Position numbers and translations under genes: made by a program. The notes under the pieces were generated by a model that ran no database searches, was not told the DNA's origin, and worked only from the letters and a program-made list of their open reading frames with translations. This document shows positions 36,201 to 47,382 of a stretch of 64,000 nt of DNA, piece by piece. This DNA comes from Lithospermum erythrorhizon. Taxonomy: Eukaryota; Streptophyta; Magnoliopsida; Boraginales; Boraginaceae. Location of the stretch: NCBI GenBank assembly GCA_019722365.1, contig JADFUC010002380.1, forward strand, positions 806,001 through 870,000, given 5' to 3'. Numbering within the stretch: the stretch's first letter is position 1; every line of letters starts with the position of its first letter.

Positions 36201-38940
36201 TGGCTTAAATAATTTTAAGCTATTGAAAAAAAATCGATTATTTCTTTAGAGATGGAGGGTAGTATGATGTTTCATAATTTTTAAATTTGTTGGTTGAGCT
36301 TCAATTATCAAAGTTGAAAATTTTGAATTTTTTGTTGTTATGTAGAATTTGTTCTTATTGAAATTTATAGCAAAACAATTCACACATAGTAATTAAAATA
36401 GTATTGAAAATGCAAATAGTATGAGTTAAAGTCATTATCACAATTTAATATGAAAGATCAGTGGGAAACCTCACAACATTGTTTATAAAGTATTTGAGTT
36501 CAATTAAACATCAACTTGTCATATTATTACCGTCATTCGTATAATTTCCAGAATCTTTTATCCATCGGAAAAGATTGTCTAGATTAATTTAATAAGGCAA
36601 GTGTAACAAACTTTATCATCCTAATTGCTTCTACATAACATTGATTTATTAACAAATTATAATGTTTTATTGATACGTTAAATATATTAATACTTTAAAT
36701 ATTTTTATCCTATATTATATAATACTCATATTTTCTTATTAGAATATATTTTATTCTCTTCTATAAAAGTTTTAAAATAGATGATTGTTTAGTTGAAAAA
36801 TGATTTATTAAGAAATTGTAGAAAAACTACATTGAAGTTGTAAAAAAGCTATATTGGGAATGTAAAAGGCTACATTGAAAATATAAAAAATTATATTAAA
36901 ATTGTAGCAAACAATCAATATTTGTGAAAAGGTAAAAAATTTCTAGATAATAATGGTGTATTTTGAAGCGGAAGGAGTAATATATATGAAGCAATAATTA
37001 TGAATGATAAACACGAGCGATGTATCTTGATTTTATTTTATTTTGAAACTTCATGTTATTTTTAAGTGTTCTTATTAGATTTACTTTACTACATAATAAT
37101 TTAATTATCTTTATACATATTTCATCTTGTATACTTTTATAAAACTATTAATAGGTCCTACCTTCTAAACTAGGTTTGTTCATTTTTATTAAAATTAAAT
37201 AATACAGATAATATCAATTATTACATATAAAATTTTCATATTATATTATGTTATATATGTATAATTTGAGCAAACTCTTTTATTTTAAATTTTGTATTTC
37301 AAACAATGATGTGGATACTCAGTTAGTAATATATATATAAGGTAGATATGTATTACAAGTTTTTAGATGATAAATTTCACTAGATATCGCATTAGTTTAC
37401 ATTGTTTTCTTTGTTTTTACCCTTTATTGAATATTATGAGACATATAACGAAGATAAAAGTAAATTGAAAATAATAAGGGAGAAGCTATTTCAATCCAAT
37501 ATTAAAATATGTACATTCAAAATCTGGAACACTAATACTCTGGCTAAAAATTCTACACATTTGAAGGCATGAGTAGAGAGAAACATCTGCTTTGACAAAT
37601 GTAAAATCATTATGAAAACTTAAACTCTACATTTATCTTTGAGCGAGTTCATAATTAGTGCGGATGAAATAGAGCAGATGATATGATTTCTACATATTAT
37701 TTTCTTTGAACTATGCATAATAGTTCTTAATTTATGCAATAAAATTATTAGAGAATATATCGAAGGATTAACATTGTCTTACTTAATATTCTTTTAGTTG
37801 AGACCAACTAATTTGAAACTAATATGAGTGAATAACTATAGATAATAAAAGAATGGTACACTAAGAAAAAGATATGTCGACGACAAAAAATAAAATAGTT
37901 TACATGAGAATTGAAAATAGAGTAAATTGATCTTGATAAAGATGATGATCGTTGAAGATGTCGAAACTTTAGTTAACAAATAAAAAAAGATAAAAGATGG
38001 AAATTTTGATGATTTAAGTATGAAGTGAATTTTTAAAGATGTAAGTTTAAAATATATAGAGAACTGTTTTTGATTTTTACGTTTTAAAGTTTTAGGAATT
38101 TCTTTGAAGATACTCTACACTCTTTTTATAATATTACATACGTAAATGTGTTGGAGTATTCGGTATAAGCCTGTGTGATACCAAAACATCTGTGAGATAC
38201 AATTTTTTCTACTTGAGATGCACGAGGCGTAGAAGGAGGAGGTGGAAAGCGATCTTTTCTGAGGGAAAGTGATCTTCTTTTAAAATATAAAAGTATATTT
38301 TCGATAATTTTATTTTCTACTACAATTTTATGTTCTTTTATAATTCTGACAATAAAATCTGCGTGCTATGAAAATTTACACAATTTTATACTACCTTTAT
38401 AATTATAATATAAATCACATGTAACAAAAGCGCTACCTTGCGTCTGGCCTTGTGCGTCGAAGCTAACACACTAATAGTGTTAAATATGGACTTGTGTTTT
38501 ATATCATATGTATTGATTATTGATTACGAGTACATCACAAACTTATTTGACAATTAATCTTTTTATTAAATTTCTCAAAAATTTCGTCGAACCACTTTAC
38601 CTCGATAAGTTGCTAAAATCGCGTTTCGTAAAAATTGATCGGCGACCATTTAAGATAAAAGATTGCTCTCTGATTAGTTTAAGTGTACATATCATATATC
38701 AATTTTAATATATGAATTACTTAATGGTCTAATTTAATTTCAAAGGAACCGTTTGAGGAAAAATTCGCCAGACGGAATAAATTTTCTCTTGCCAGTTGCC
38801 CTATGGATGAGTGCATTGTGATATATAAGCTTTGCCTTTAGACCTTGTCACATGTGTCTAACTTCTAAAACTTTGGCCACGAAATATTAAAAGATATAAA
38901 TCTAGAATTATATGATTTTCTAGGTTTCTATTACATGATA
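33215..38940. other. Gene-free AT-rich region
   Basis: About 5.7 kb with no supported gene. It contains a diverged pair of segments, 34400-34520 and 37915-38015, sharing ttgatct(c/t)gat(g/a)a and gatgatgat words, with a coding-like stretch HIDLDEDDDAIMKISTFIKK in the first. Imperfect units beginning tttagagatg recur at 36056, 36153 and 36243, and tactacctctccgtcc at 35224 resembles a Stowaway end. It looks like old, decayed transposon DNA. Confidence 0.45.
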
Positions 38941-38970
38941 AGTACATTTATGTGCATGATGAACACTAAT

Positions 38971-39133
38971 AGCGTCGCGTTCGGCGGACATCGGGTTCTT
39001 GCGGTGCGCATACTGCTTGGCTCGGCGCAGGTTGACGGGCCATGCGAGCCGTCACCGGATAAACGCCACGCGTTGATGATGGGTAGTGCGAGTAGCGCAC
39101 GTTGGCGTATCGCGTATGATGAGCACGAACTAC
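38971..39133. other. Short GC-rich island
   Basis: About 160 bp of sharply GC-rich DNA (gcgtcgcgttcggcgg, ggctcggcgcaggttgacgg, cgcacgttggcgtatcgcg) inside AT-rich intergenic DNA. Open frames exist on both strands across it (plus: VAFGGHRVLAVRILLGSAQV), but no family is recognisable. Origin unknown. Confidence 0.4.
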
Positions 39134-39730
39134 AATAATTGATCATTAGTTGTCCCTACGCATTATCAAGTTTCAATGATCATCAGGTTTTCAATAGCCT
39201 TGAGTTCCTATACCATCGCTAGAATCTAGACATCCGCAGTTGTAGTTAATGAGAAATCATGTGGTTAGAGTATCGTTAATGAGAAATAATCTTATTTCAC
39301 CTTATTACATGATAGGATTTGAGACATTCAAAATCAGGATTTGAGACATCCTAACAAAAATAATAATGGATAAAGCTCATCAAGTTATCGTGTATAATTT
39401 CTTTTTATGCGAAATTGTGTTAAATTAGCCTAGAAATCGGTAGGCATATATCATGGTTTTTTCGCCGTTTTATGTATTTTGATACTCCATATATAGTTAA
39501 GAATTGTGTTTCTATTTACATCCTCGCATAGCATACACAATCTTAACATTTATCTGTATAAATGAGTGATACCATTTCATTAGGGATAATAATGAGAACA
39601 TGTATGTTCTTAAAGCGCTAATAATAACATGTCTAAATATTTATTGTCATCTCCCTTTTTTCTCTAATTTATGCACCACACCTTATTAATCTATTACTCC
39701 GTATAATCATGGAAAAGATGGATTAAATTA

Positions 39731-39881
39731 TTGCTGGCTTAAATATGAACCTTCGGTCATATATTTTTGTATCAAACCATACAAATAAGTAGATCAACTT
39801 CAATAATTAAAAACAAGAGCTAATAGAATTCAATACGTTAATATTCCAAATAAACTACTAAAAACGAAATTAAACAAGTTC
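39731..39881. repeat. 151-bp repeat, copy 2 (twin at 25937-26087)
   Basis: Gap-free match to 25937-26087, roughly 95% identical. It begins about 98 bp past the MADS-box stop codon, so it may include its 3' UTR or flank. Confidence 0.85.
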
Positions 39882-39978
39882 AACATACGTCCAAATAAAA
39901 TAAAAACGAAACCTATTTGAATTAAAACCAACTAGCAATTATGAAATCAAACAAATCAACTACCTTAAATTCTGAGTA

Positions 39979-40533
39979 TTATAACATGTAGCCCTCCAAA
40001 GCCAATTTTTCATTTGCTTTCCTTTTGACATTATTCCTCAACTCTTCAACTGCATCTCTAAATTGTTGAAGCTCAGCCAAATCCATATTGCTAGTATCTT
40101 GCTCCCACCAAAATATATTCTTCTTGAAGCCATTATTACTATTGTCATCCTTCTCAAGCTCCTTCTTCTTCAACTCCTTTAGTTGACTCTTTTCAGCCTC
40201 CAAAAACTTAAGTTTCCCCACGACTCCATTCAAGTCTTCTTGATTCTCTACTTGATAATATTTGTTATAATAAATGTCCCTCTTCTGGAACCGGTTTAAG
40301 ATTGATTTGACATCAGGATGCGCAAAAGTGAACAATCTTTCCTTCTGGGACGTGACAAATATCGCGATTTTTGCCCCACATAGTACACATAATTCACTTG
40401 CTTTCCTGAATAACCCCACTCGACGTTTTGAATATGTGACTTGTCTGCTAGTTTTGTTTTCGATTTTCTTGATTTCTATCTTTCTTTTTCCTAGCTTTAC
40501 CTTTTTCTCAACATTGTTGGTTGATTGCTCCAT
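39979..40533 (-). CDS. Type I (M-alpha, AGL62-like) MADS-box protein
   Basis: DNA-binding transcription factor of the type I MADS class, whose known members act in the female gametophyte and endosperm. Intronless, 184 aa, as usual for M-alpha genes. The MADS domain spans about residues 12-70 (KRKIEIKKIENKTSRQVTYS, KRRVGLFRKASELCVLCGAK, IAIFVTSQKERLFTF). A charged coiled-coil stretch follows at about 95-125, and a C-terminal WWEQDTSNMDLAELQQFRD element is typical of AGL62/AGL61 relatives. There is no K domain. The start is the ATG at 40533; upstream in-frame codons contain no ATG. A CTATAAATA box lies 67 bp upstream. The frame is undamaged. Confidence 0.92.
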   Translation of the reverse strand: MEQSTNNVEKKVKLGKRKIEIKKIENKTSRQVTYSKRRVGLFRKASELCVLCGAKIAIFVTSQKERLFTFAHPDVKSILNRFQKRDIYYNKYYQVENQEDLNGVVGKLKFLEAEKSQLKELKKKELEKDDNSNNGFKKNIFWWEQDTSNMDLAELQQFRDAVEELRNNVKRKANEKLALEGYML

Positions 40534-40599
40534 GGAAACACAATGCAAAAGACTAGTGTTGAATATATGAGTACGTAGGATGTTGGGGGTGCTTTGTAG

Positions 40600-40609
40600 T
40601 TATTTATAG
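40600..40609 (-). promoter_or_regulatory. TATA box of the MADS-box gene
   Basis: CTATAAATAA on the minus strand, 67 bp upstream of the ATG at 40533; close to the consensus and well spaced. Confidence 0.65.
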
Positions 40610-40619
40610 GCATTTTAGT

Positions 40620-41775
40620 TTTTTAATCTAATACTGCGTATTTGGTAATTAAAGATTTTGTAATTAATGTTATATCTTGACTTGTCGGACATGGGATCAA
40701 AGTTTAGTTTAATTTCTTGCCAAAACCTATTGATTTTCCTACCAAAATTTTAATAAAATATTGATTGTAATATTCAATTAAAATAGTTTCAGAATATTAC
40801 ACAAAATTGTTTAGATGAACCAAAAGGCAAAAATCAAAATTTCCCTAGACTTTTGATTTATTTCCTTGAACAATAAGGCAAAAAAAGAAGAAAGTATTTT
40901 GTAATAAACGGCCCATCGACTTAACGTTTTCCATGGACCATGGTCCTTTTCATGGCCCAAATAACTGGATGAAATTTCTCTGATCCATTTCGGCTGTTTG
41001 GTATTTATACTTAGAACTGAACTGTTTGTTGATTTAATCAGACCTAATAAGCAGAAGAGATAGAAGTAAAGATGTACAAGGTGTTGTGATATGATATATA
41101 ACATCAACAATCTATTTGTAGGGATTATAAAAAAAAAACAATCATTTGTAGGAAATACTTTAGATTAATTTATAATGTAAGATTCTTCATCGATAAGTAA
41201 CACGCACTAAAACAATATATCGAGAATAAATACGATTTTTAAGCTGTAAAAAAAAGGAGAAATCGAAATAAATAGATGAGGATATGAACACAATGTTTAC
41301 GTGCAACAAGATTATAAAGCGAAAGGGAATAAAAAAAAAAGATTTGTCACATGTACAAATTATATAATAAGTGCGGAACTGCCACACTCAAATGATATAA
41401 GTTAAATAGTTGACGTTTGTATATAAATTACTAGGTAGAAGTAGGAAGATGTCGATGTATATGAAAATCATCATATATAATCACCACGCTACCCTAGAAT
41501 TGAGGAGACCACGTGAGTGGATATGTGTATGAACCGAGTTGAATCGAACGATCAACTCACTTAAGCTCTCAGATGAATCAAGCCTCGAAACTAGCTCTGT
41601 TTGCTCTTAAATGACCCAAAACTAGAGCTAGCTTTCCATCTCGATAGCTCGACTTGATCTTAAATGAGCCCAAACAGGATCCTTGTCGAGACAATGATAT
41701 TTACTCAAATTTTCTTTGGAGACGGTTTAATTAAGAAAAAAGAAAAAAGAATAAAAATTTTATGTATGGTTTTGA
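40620..41775. other. Intergenic between the divergent MADS and STRAP genes
   Basis: No supported gene. Around 41520-41700 lies a ctcgaactagctctg-type dispersed-repeat sequence resembling 7685-7760. The rest is AT-rich. Confidence 0.4.
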
Positions 41776-41780
41776 GGCAG

Positions 41781-41788
41781 TATAAATA
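41781..41788 (+). promoter_or_regulatory. TATA box of the STRAP-like gene
   Basis: TATAAATA on the plus strand, about 500 bp upstream of the ATG, implying a long leader. Two telo-box-like words (AGGGTTA at 41951, TAGGGTTT at 41977) lie in that leader, common in plant housekeeping genes. Confidence 0.55.
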
Positions 41789-42085
41789 ACGCAGTCCGTC
41801 CCTTTCTCCCTTGCGCCTAGCCCTATGGTTTCATAGTATTATAGGATTTGTTTTTCTTACATCTTTTCTTTCTTTCAGACAAAAACTGAAGTGGGTTTTT
41901 TTTAATTATCCATTTATCCAAAAATAATTATAATCTTTTCAAACTCCATTAGGGTTAGGAGGTGTGGATCAATTTCTAGGGTTTCCCACCTGTCTTTATT
42001 ACCGCCTATATCTATATATCTATACATTTTCCGATCTTTTTAATTTCCAACAATTTTCATTCGGACAATTGTCAATTTTTGTATT

Positions 42086-42196
42086 ATTTTTCGAGTCGTT
42101 ACGACCCATTTCGTGGGATAAGGCTTGGTTTGGTTTGGTTATTTTTTCGAGTTATTCGGACCCATTTTGTGGGATAAGGCTTTGTTTGGTTTGGTT
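42086..42196. repeat. Tandem 55/56-bp duplication in the STRAP leader
   Basis: Two adjacent copies (42086-42140 and 42141-42196) share cgagt, gacccatttcgtggg/gacccattttgtggg, ataaggct and tttggtttggtt. The core gtgggataaggctt also occurs, inverted, at 48288-48312. Confidence 0.8.
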
Positions 42197-42288
42197 ATTT
42201 TAAGTGTGTGTATTTGATTTTTTTGGGTGATTTTTTGTGATACTGTAGTTTGAATTTTGGTGATTTTATAAAAAAATATATATTGAAA

Positions 42289-45276
42289 ATGGATAAGAAG
42301 AAGGCTGCAGCTCCATTGATTTGCCACGGGCATTCGAGGCCGGTGGTGGATTTGTTTTACAGCCCAATTACTCCTGATGGGTATTTTCTGATCAGTGCAA
42401 GCAAGGGTAATTTCGCGTAATTGTTTATCGTTTATTGATTTATTTGTTGCTTTTGTATTGCTAGTGATCATGTTTTTGTGGTTGTATGTTTTGGTATAAT
42501 GATCTAAATGTAGCTTTGCTATGAACATTTAGGATGGATTAATAAAGGATCGAAGTGCTATAACGAGTAATGATAGTTGATGAATGAGGCCTTGTATTAA
42601 TGATGATCCAAGGATATAACTAAGACCATTGTGCCTAGGATGTATGACTATCCAGTTTATGATTGATTATTGCTCAAGTGGCTTACATGTCGTAAAGTTG
42701 TGAAACGATGATTAAATGTGGTTTCTATTAGTGAAACAATGTCGTAATTGCGTTAATATGAGATATCCATATGAACATCCTGATTTGATTATCTTTCATA
42801 TGAGTAGTTGTTGAGAGTGGTGCAGTTGGAAATCTCTGGACTTCCTCAACTTAGGATGGGATAACCCATTGTGGCATTTCGTCGAACAACACGAGATCAA
42901 TTCTTCCTGCTGCTATGGGCCAAATTGTTATTTTAATTTTTTCTAGACTTCCTATTTTTTGATTTTTCGGTTTTCCACCCCGAAACTTTTATGTATTGTT
43001 CAAAGTTGTTGACATGTATACCTTTGGGTAATAAATTCATGCATCTCAAGCTAAAGGTATAGTGAACTTTCTGTTAAGTACGTATGAACTCATTGTTCAA
43101 TGATTGTGTTCTTTTCTTGTATTCAATATGCATCACAAGCTAAGTATTAAGACGTTATGCTTTGCTGTGGTTAGATTCCAATCCAATGCTGAGAAATGGG
43201 GAGACTGGAGATTGGATCGGAACCTTTTTAGGTCATAAAGGTGCAGTCTGGAGCAGTTGTTTGGACAAGAATGCTCTTCGAGCTGCAACTGCATCGGCTG
43301 ATTTCTCTGCGTGAGTGATGGATTGTTTTTTATTTTACCCTTTATCTGTTGTCTTGTATCTCTTTCCCAGTGCAACTTTGACACTGATCTTACATCATGA
43401 AAATTTTAATTTTATTTTGGTTATGCAACTATTCTTGCTGGAGGGGTTTGACAACTGTAATATTTGGAAGACACCAGTATCACGTTTGAAGGCTTTAGTT
43501 TTGCAAGTTTTATCAATTGTTTCAAGCATTTTAAATAATTAATTATTGTAATGCCTCAGTTAAGTTCATTACTTATCTCCAGAAAATTATGGGATGCATT
43601 ATCTGGTAATGAATTACATTCTTTCGCTCACAAGCACATTGTACGGGCATGCGCTTTTTCAGAGGTAATTTCTTCTGATCATCTTCTATTTACTACATCT
43701 TGGGTCAATTCGGAAACAGCATCCCTGTTATCACTGTTGCTCCGTACAATCCAACCCCCCTTAGCTCGCTTAGGCAGTGGCACGTTGTTGTTGATTCGTC
43801 TTTACTCTAATACAAATTTTACTGATAAAAAATGTCAATTTAACCTCCTTAAGCTATGTTAGGTGGCTATCTTGTGATCATCATGTTATATTGGTTAATT
43901 GAATTATGTGATTATTTCACAGGATACACATCTTTTACTTACCGGTGGCATGGAAAAGGTCCTTCGTGTCTATGATCTAAATCGGGCAGATGCATCGCCA
44001 AGGGAACTTGAAAATACTCCAAGCTCAATCAGAACTGTTGCTTGGCTCCATAGCGATCAAACAATATTAAGTTCTTGCACTGATTTGGGTGGTGTGAGGT
44101 ATTGATCATTTTTCTATATTGGCAATCTTCCGATCTATTTGTTGTCTTCAAGACGGATCTTTTCAGCTATATCTGTATGCATTTTGTTATTACTGAATGG
44201 TGAGAGTGTGAGACATACTTGTCTGGATCTTTGATACTTACAGGTTGTGGGATGTTAGAACTGGAAAGATTGTTCGGACTCTTGAGACTAAGTCTCCTGT
44301 GACCAGCGCAGAAGTGAGTCAGGATGGGCGATATATCACTACTGCTGATGGGGCAAGTGTGAAATTTTGGGATGCCAATCAGTATGTATCAAATATATTT
44401 TACATGCTTTCTATCTTTAATAGTCTTGCTAATCTTAATGTCTCAATGCGTGCATCTTTTGAACAGTTTTGGTGTTGTTAAGAGTTATGACATGCCCTGC
44501 AATATAGAATCAGCCTCATTGGAGCCAAAACAGCATTAACAGAATTTGTAATGGAGGTAGAAGACATCAGCCAGATTGCCGTATATGATTTCCACACTGG
44601 ATCACAAATCGGTATGTGATTTGAAAAATTGGTAAAAATATTGTTGAAAGTGGGACTAGCTCTTAGTGAGTGCTCTTCTGTTGAACTAAGTCCATATCTA
44701 CAATTCTATGACACTGCCCATACTTTGAGTTTGTAGTGTATGGTCATATCTGCCAAAGTTCTACCTTCGGGGGTGTGTATGCCACCTTTTGTAAACTCTT
44801 CTGCCGGTTGAATTAGTGCTCTTCTTTGCCGCTTGAATGTTACCAGTGAAGATAAAAAAAATTAATTCCATAAGACATGAAAGTTCAGTGTCTTTATGAT
44901 ATTATTAGGAATTTGTTTGTACTTGAAATATATCTAATAATACATTTAACTAGTACTGCCTAATGTTGTTGCCGTAGGCTGCAATAAGGGTCACCATGGT
45001 CCTATCCATTGTGTGCGGTTTGCTCCAGGAGGTGAATCTTATGCTTCAGGATCTGAAGATGGGACTATCAGGATATGGCAGAGTAACCCTGAGGATCACC
45101 AAGAGCAGGATGCATCTGTGGCGAAGGGACCAATTGGAGACACAAAAGATCCGACTGATGAGGTTGCCAACAAGGTGGTGGATTTGCAAATTTCCCAACA
45201 AGGGGAAACTAACAAGTCCGTCGGGGTAAAGGCTAGTGAGACTTCGGAAGCCAAGGTTATTGAAAAGGAGAAATGA
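42289..45276 (+). pseudogene. STRAP-like WD40 protein gene with a frameshift in exon 6
   Basis: Homologue of serine-threonine kinase receptor-associated protein, a WD40 scaffold linked in animals to SMN and TGF-beta signalling. Exons: 42289-42406, 43175-43310, 43583-43664, 43923-44098, 44244-44381, 44467-44611, 44978-45276. Exons 1-5 and 7 are clean and phase-consistent ([106 protein letters not shown]). Exon 6 is one base short of phase. It reads DMPCNIESASLEPK normally, then hits TAA at 44537-44539; the family sequence resumes as YDFHTGSQI in another frame, with apparent compensating indels around 44535-44580. Without the shift the product would be about 364 aa, near the usual length. Either a recently broken gene or a local sequence error. 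Called pseudogene on the sequence as given. Confidence 0.7.
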
Positions 45277-45575
45277 TTGCCAAATCAAGCTGAGAAAATG
45301 AATAGGAAATATGACTTTGAGTTAACAATTGTTTTTGTGTGATTATTAGCCGAGTTGTAAGCTACTCCTGAAGATTTTCTTTTGAATAAGCAAAATAGTA
45401 AACATTTGCATGAAACTGTTCTTTGGTCTTGTTTTGTTACCTTTTTCTGCATGAAACTGTAATGAAGTCCTGGAAAGTTGGGGCTTTTAATCTACCAACA
45501 AAGGGGTACTACTGGGATGCTGAAGACCACTCCAAGTTTTCCCCAATAATAGATCGTTGATTAGCAATTTACTTA

Positions 45576-45792
45576 CTCCCTCGATTTTTTTTATACTTGC
45601 CATCCTAACCTAAAATTCTTGTTTTTATACTACTACGTATAGAAGTTTCACGAGTTTAGGGAATTAACTTTCTCTTTAATTAATGAATGTGGTGCATACA
45701 TTTAGGACAAAGAATGGTACAAGTGATGTGAAGCACTTTCGGTCGGTCAATTTCTTAATGTTTTGGACTCCTTCAATTACTATAATACGGAG
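45576..45792. mobile_element. Stowaway-like MITE with TA target duplication
   Basis: Starts CTCCCTCGATTTTTTTTATA and ends in the inverted form TATAATACGGAG, 217 bp in all, flanked by TA on both sides (45574-45575, 45793-45794). The CTCC termini and TA duplication are typical of Tc1/mariner-type Stowaway MITEs. Confidence 0.6.
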
Positions 45793-45799
45793 TAATTGT

Positions 45800-47380
45800 T
45801 CAATGGTCCTTCACTTCAATCCCATCAGAAAAGATAGTCTGGGATGATTTTAAATCAAATGATCAAATTTAACAATCTATATGTGACCTTAATTAGCACA
45901 AACCATTAACTTGAATCAAGGATAGAACATCTTCTCCTGAAGAGAGCACAGCTTCACTCAGACCATGGACAGGTGTCGGGCAAACGATTAGACTGTAAAC
46001 AAAACAAAGTTTTATCCTATTAAATGGTGTCGGCTATATGAATATGTCATCATTCAGTCCGAAAAATTATTTTGTCCGGTTTAGGCAGAGTAAAGAAAGA
46101 AATAAAATAGCTCAAAAATCAACTTCAAACGCAAATTGAGACATTGTTCTCTTGCATGTAACATTATTAAATAAACGATGAAAAGGAAGCAAGGAGAAAC
46201 ATAAAAATAGACCATTCTTGTGGAGAACAACCCAAGACATACACACATATTTGTCTGAACATGTCAACTCTTGGATAAATCAAGACATTAATCTCACAAT
46301 CCATGAAAATAAACTAGGCCACATAAACCTCATATGGAGAAGAACAATAATCATTTCTTCCTTCGGTAAAATATAAAAACCAGACATGAATTTATTTGGT
46401 TCTCGGAAACTCTTACCTCATATTTGAACGAACCAACACCCACAAAGCTCATCAGTAAATCACCATTGAGATGAAATAACAAGAAAGCTTGTCATACATA
46501 TCTACGAAAAAATACAACAGCATTTAGTTAAACTCCACATGACTGTTAATTTGAAAGAATTGAAATCATTAAAACAGAAAACCAATATTATTCGTTACAA
46601 TTGATTAACAACATCGAAAACTCAAATCAAATAATAAAAGTGATGATCACTGATTGTGCTGTTCACATCATTTTCAATAATTGTGCACATAAAAACCAAA
46701 ATTAGTTTCAAACTAAAGAGGTGAAAGAAAGAAAGTGGGAAACGAACTGATGAAATCATTCAAATGTTGAACCAAATAAAATACTGCAAATGGAATCAAC
46801 TAAACGCAAGTAGTTCAGGAATTCAGTGCACTTAAGCTATAAAACATCAAAAGCATTTCACTATTAGCTGATATGAAGTTACATATCAATTTCGCATTCC
46901 CCATAAGAGTAATTTGGAGCTAAGACTAACTCCAGATTTGCATAATATTCAGGTGCACCGCTAACATCAATGACATATCCAAAGAACCATATAACTGAGA
47001 ACCTTCAGAAACTGCTTACTAACTACAGGCCAACATCAGAGTAGCTTCTATAACTTGAAAATGCTAAAAGCTAATTTCCAGCACAGAAAACTCATCAGGT
47101 ACAGCATCTAACAATTCTTGGACCTTTCAACAAACTTACAAAGGTTTTCTAAGAAGGAATGCAATTGCCATACTATTGAGATGCGAAAAAAGAATAAGTC
47201 ATCACCTAAGTATTTGAAGATACATGATAACCCAAAGTGCTAAAGATCACTGGAGAGCTCTAAGGGCGGGAAGAAGAATGCAAGACAATTAGAGAACCCA
47301 AAAACATGCAACACCCAGCAGACGGATTTTGTGTCATAGAAGATTGATGTTACCCTTATTCCAATAACTTAATACAATTA
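45800..47380. other. Intergenic, 3' sides of the STRAP and Barentsz genes
   Basis: The two genes converge here. No gene was seen. At 46020-46045 the word ggtgtcggctatatgaatatg resembles part of the dispersed motif found at 48288-48330. Confidence 0.4.
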
Positions 47381-47382
47381 CG

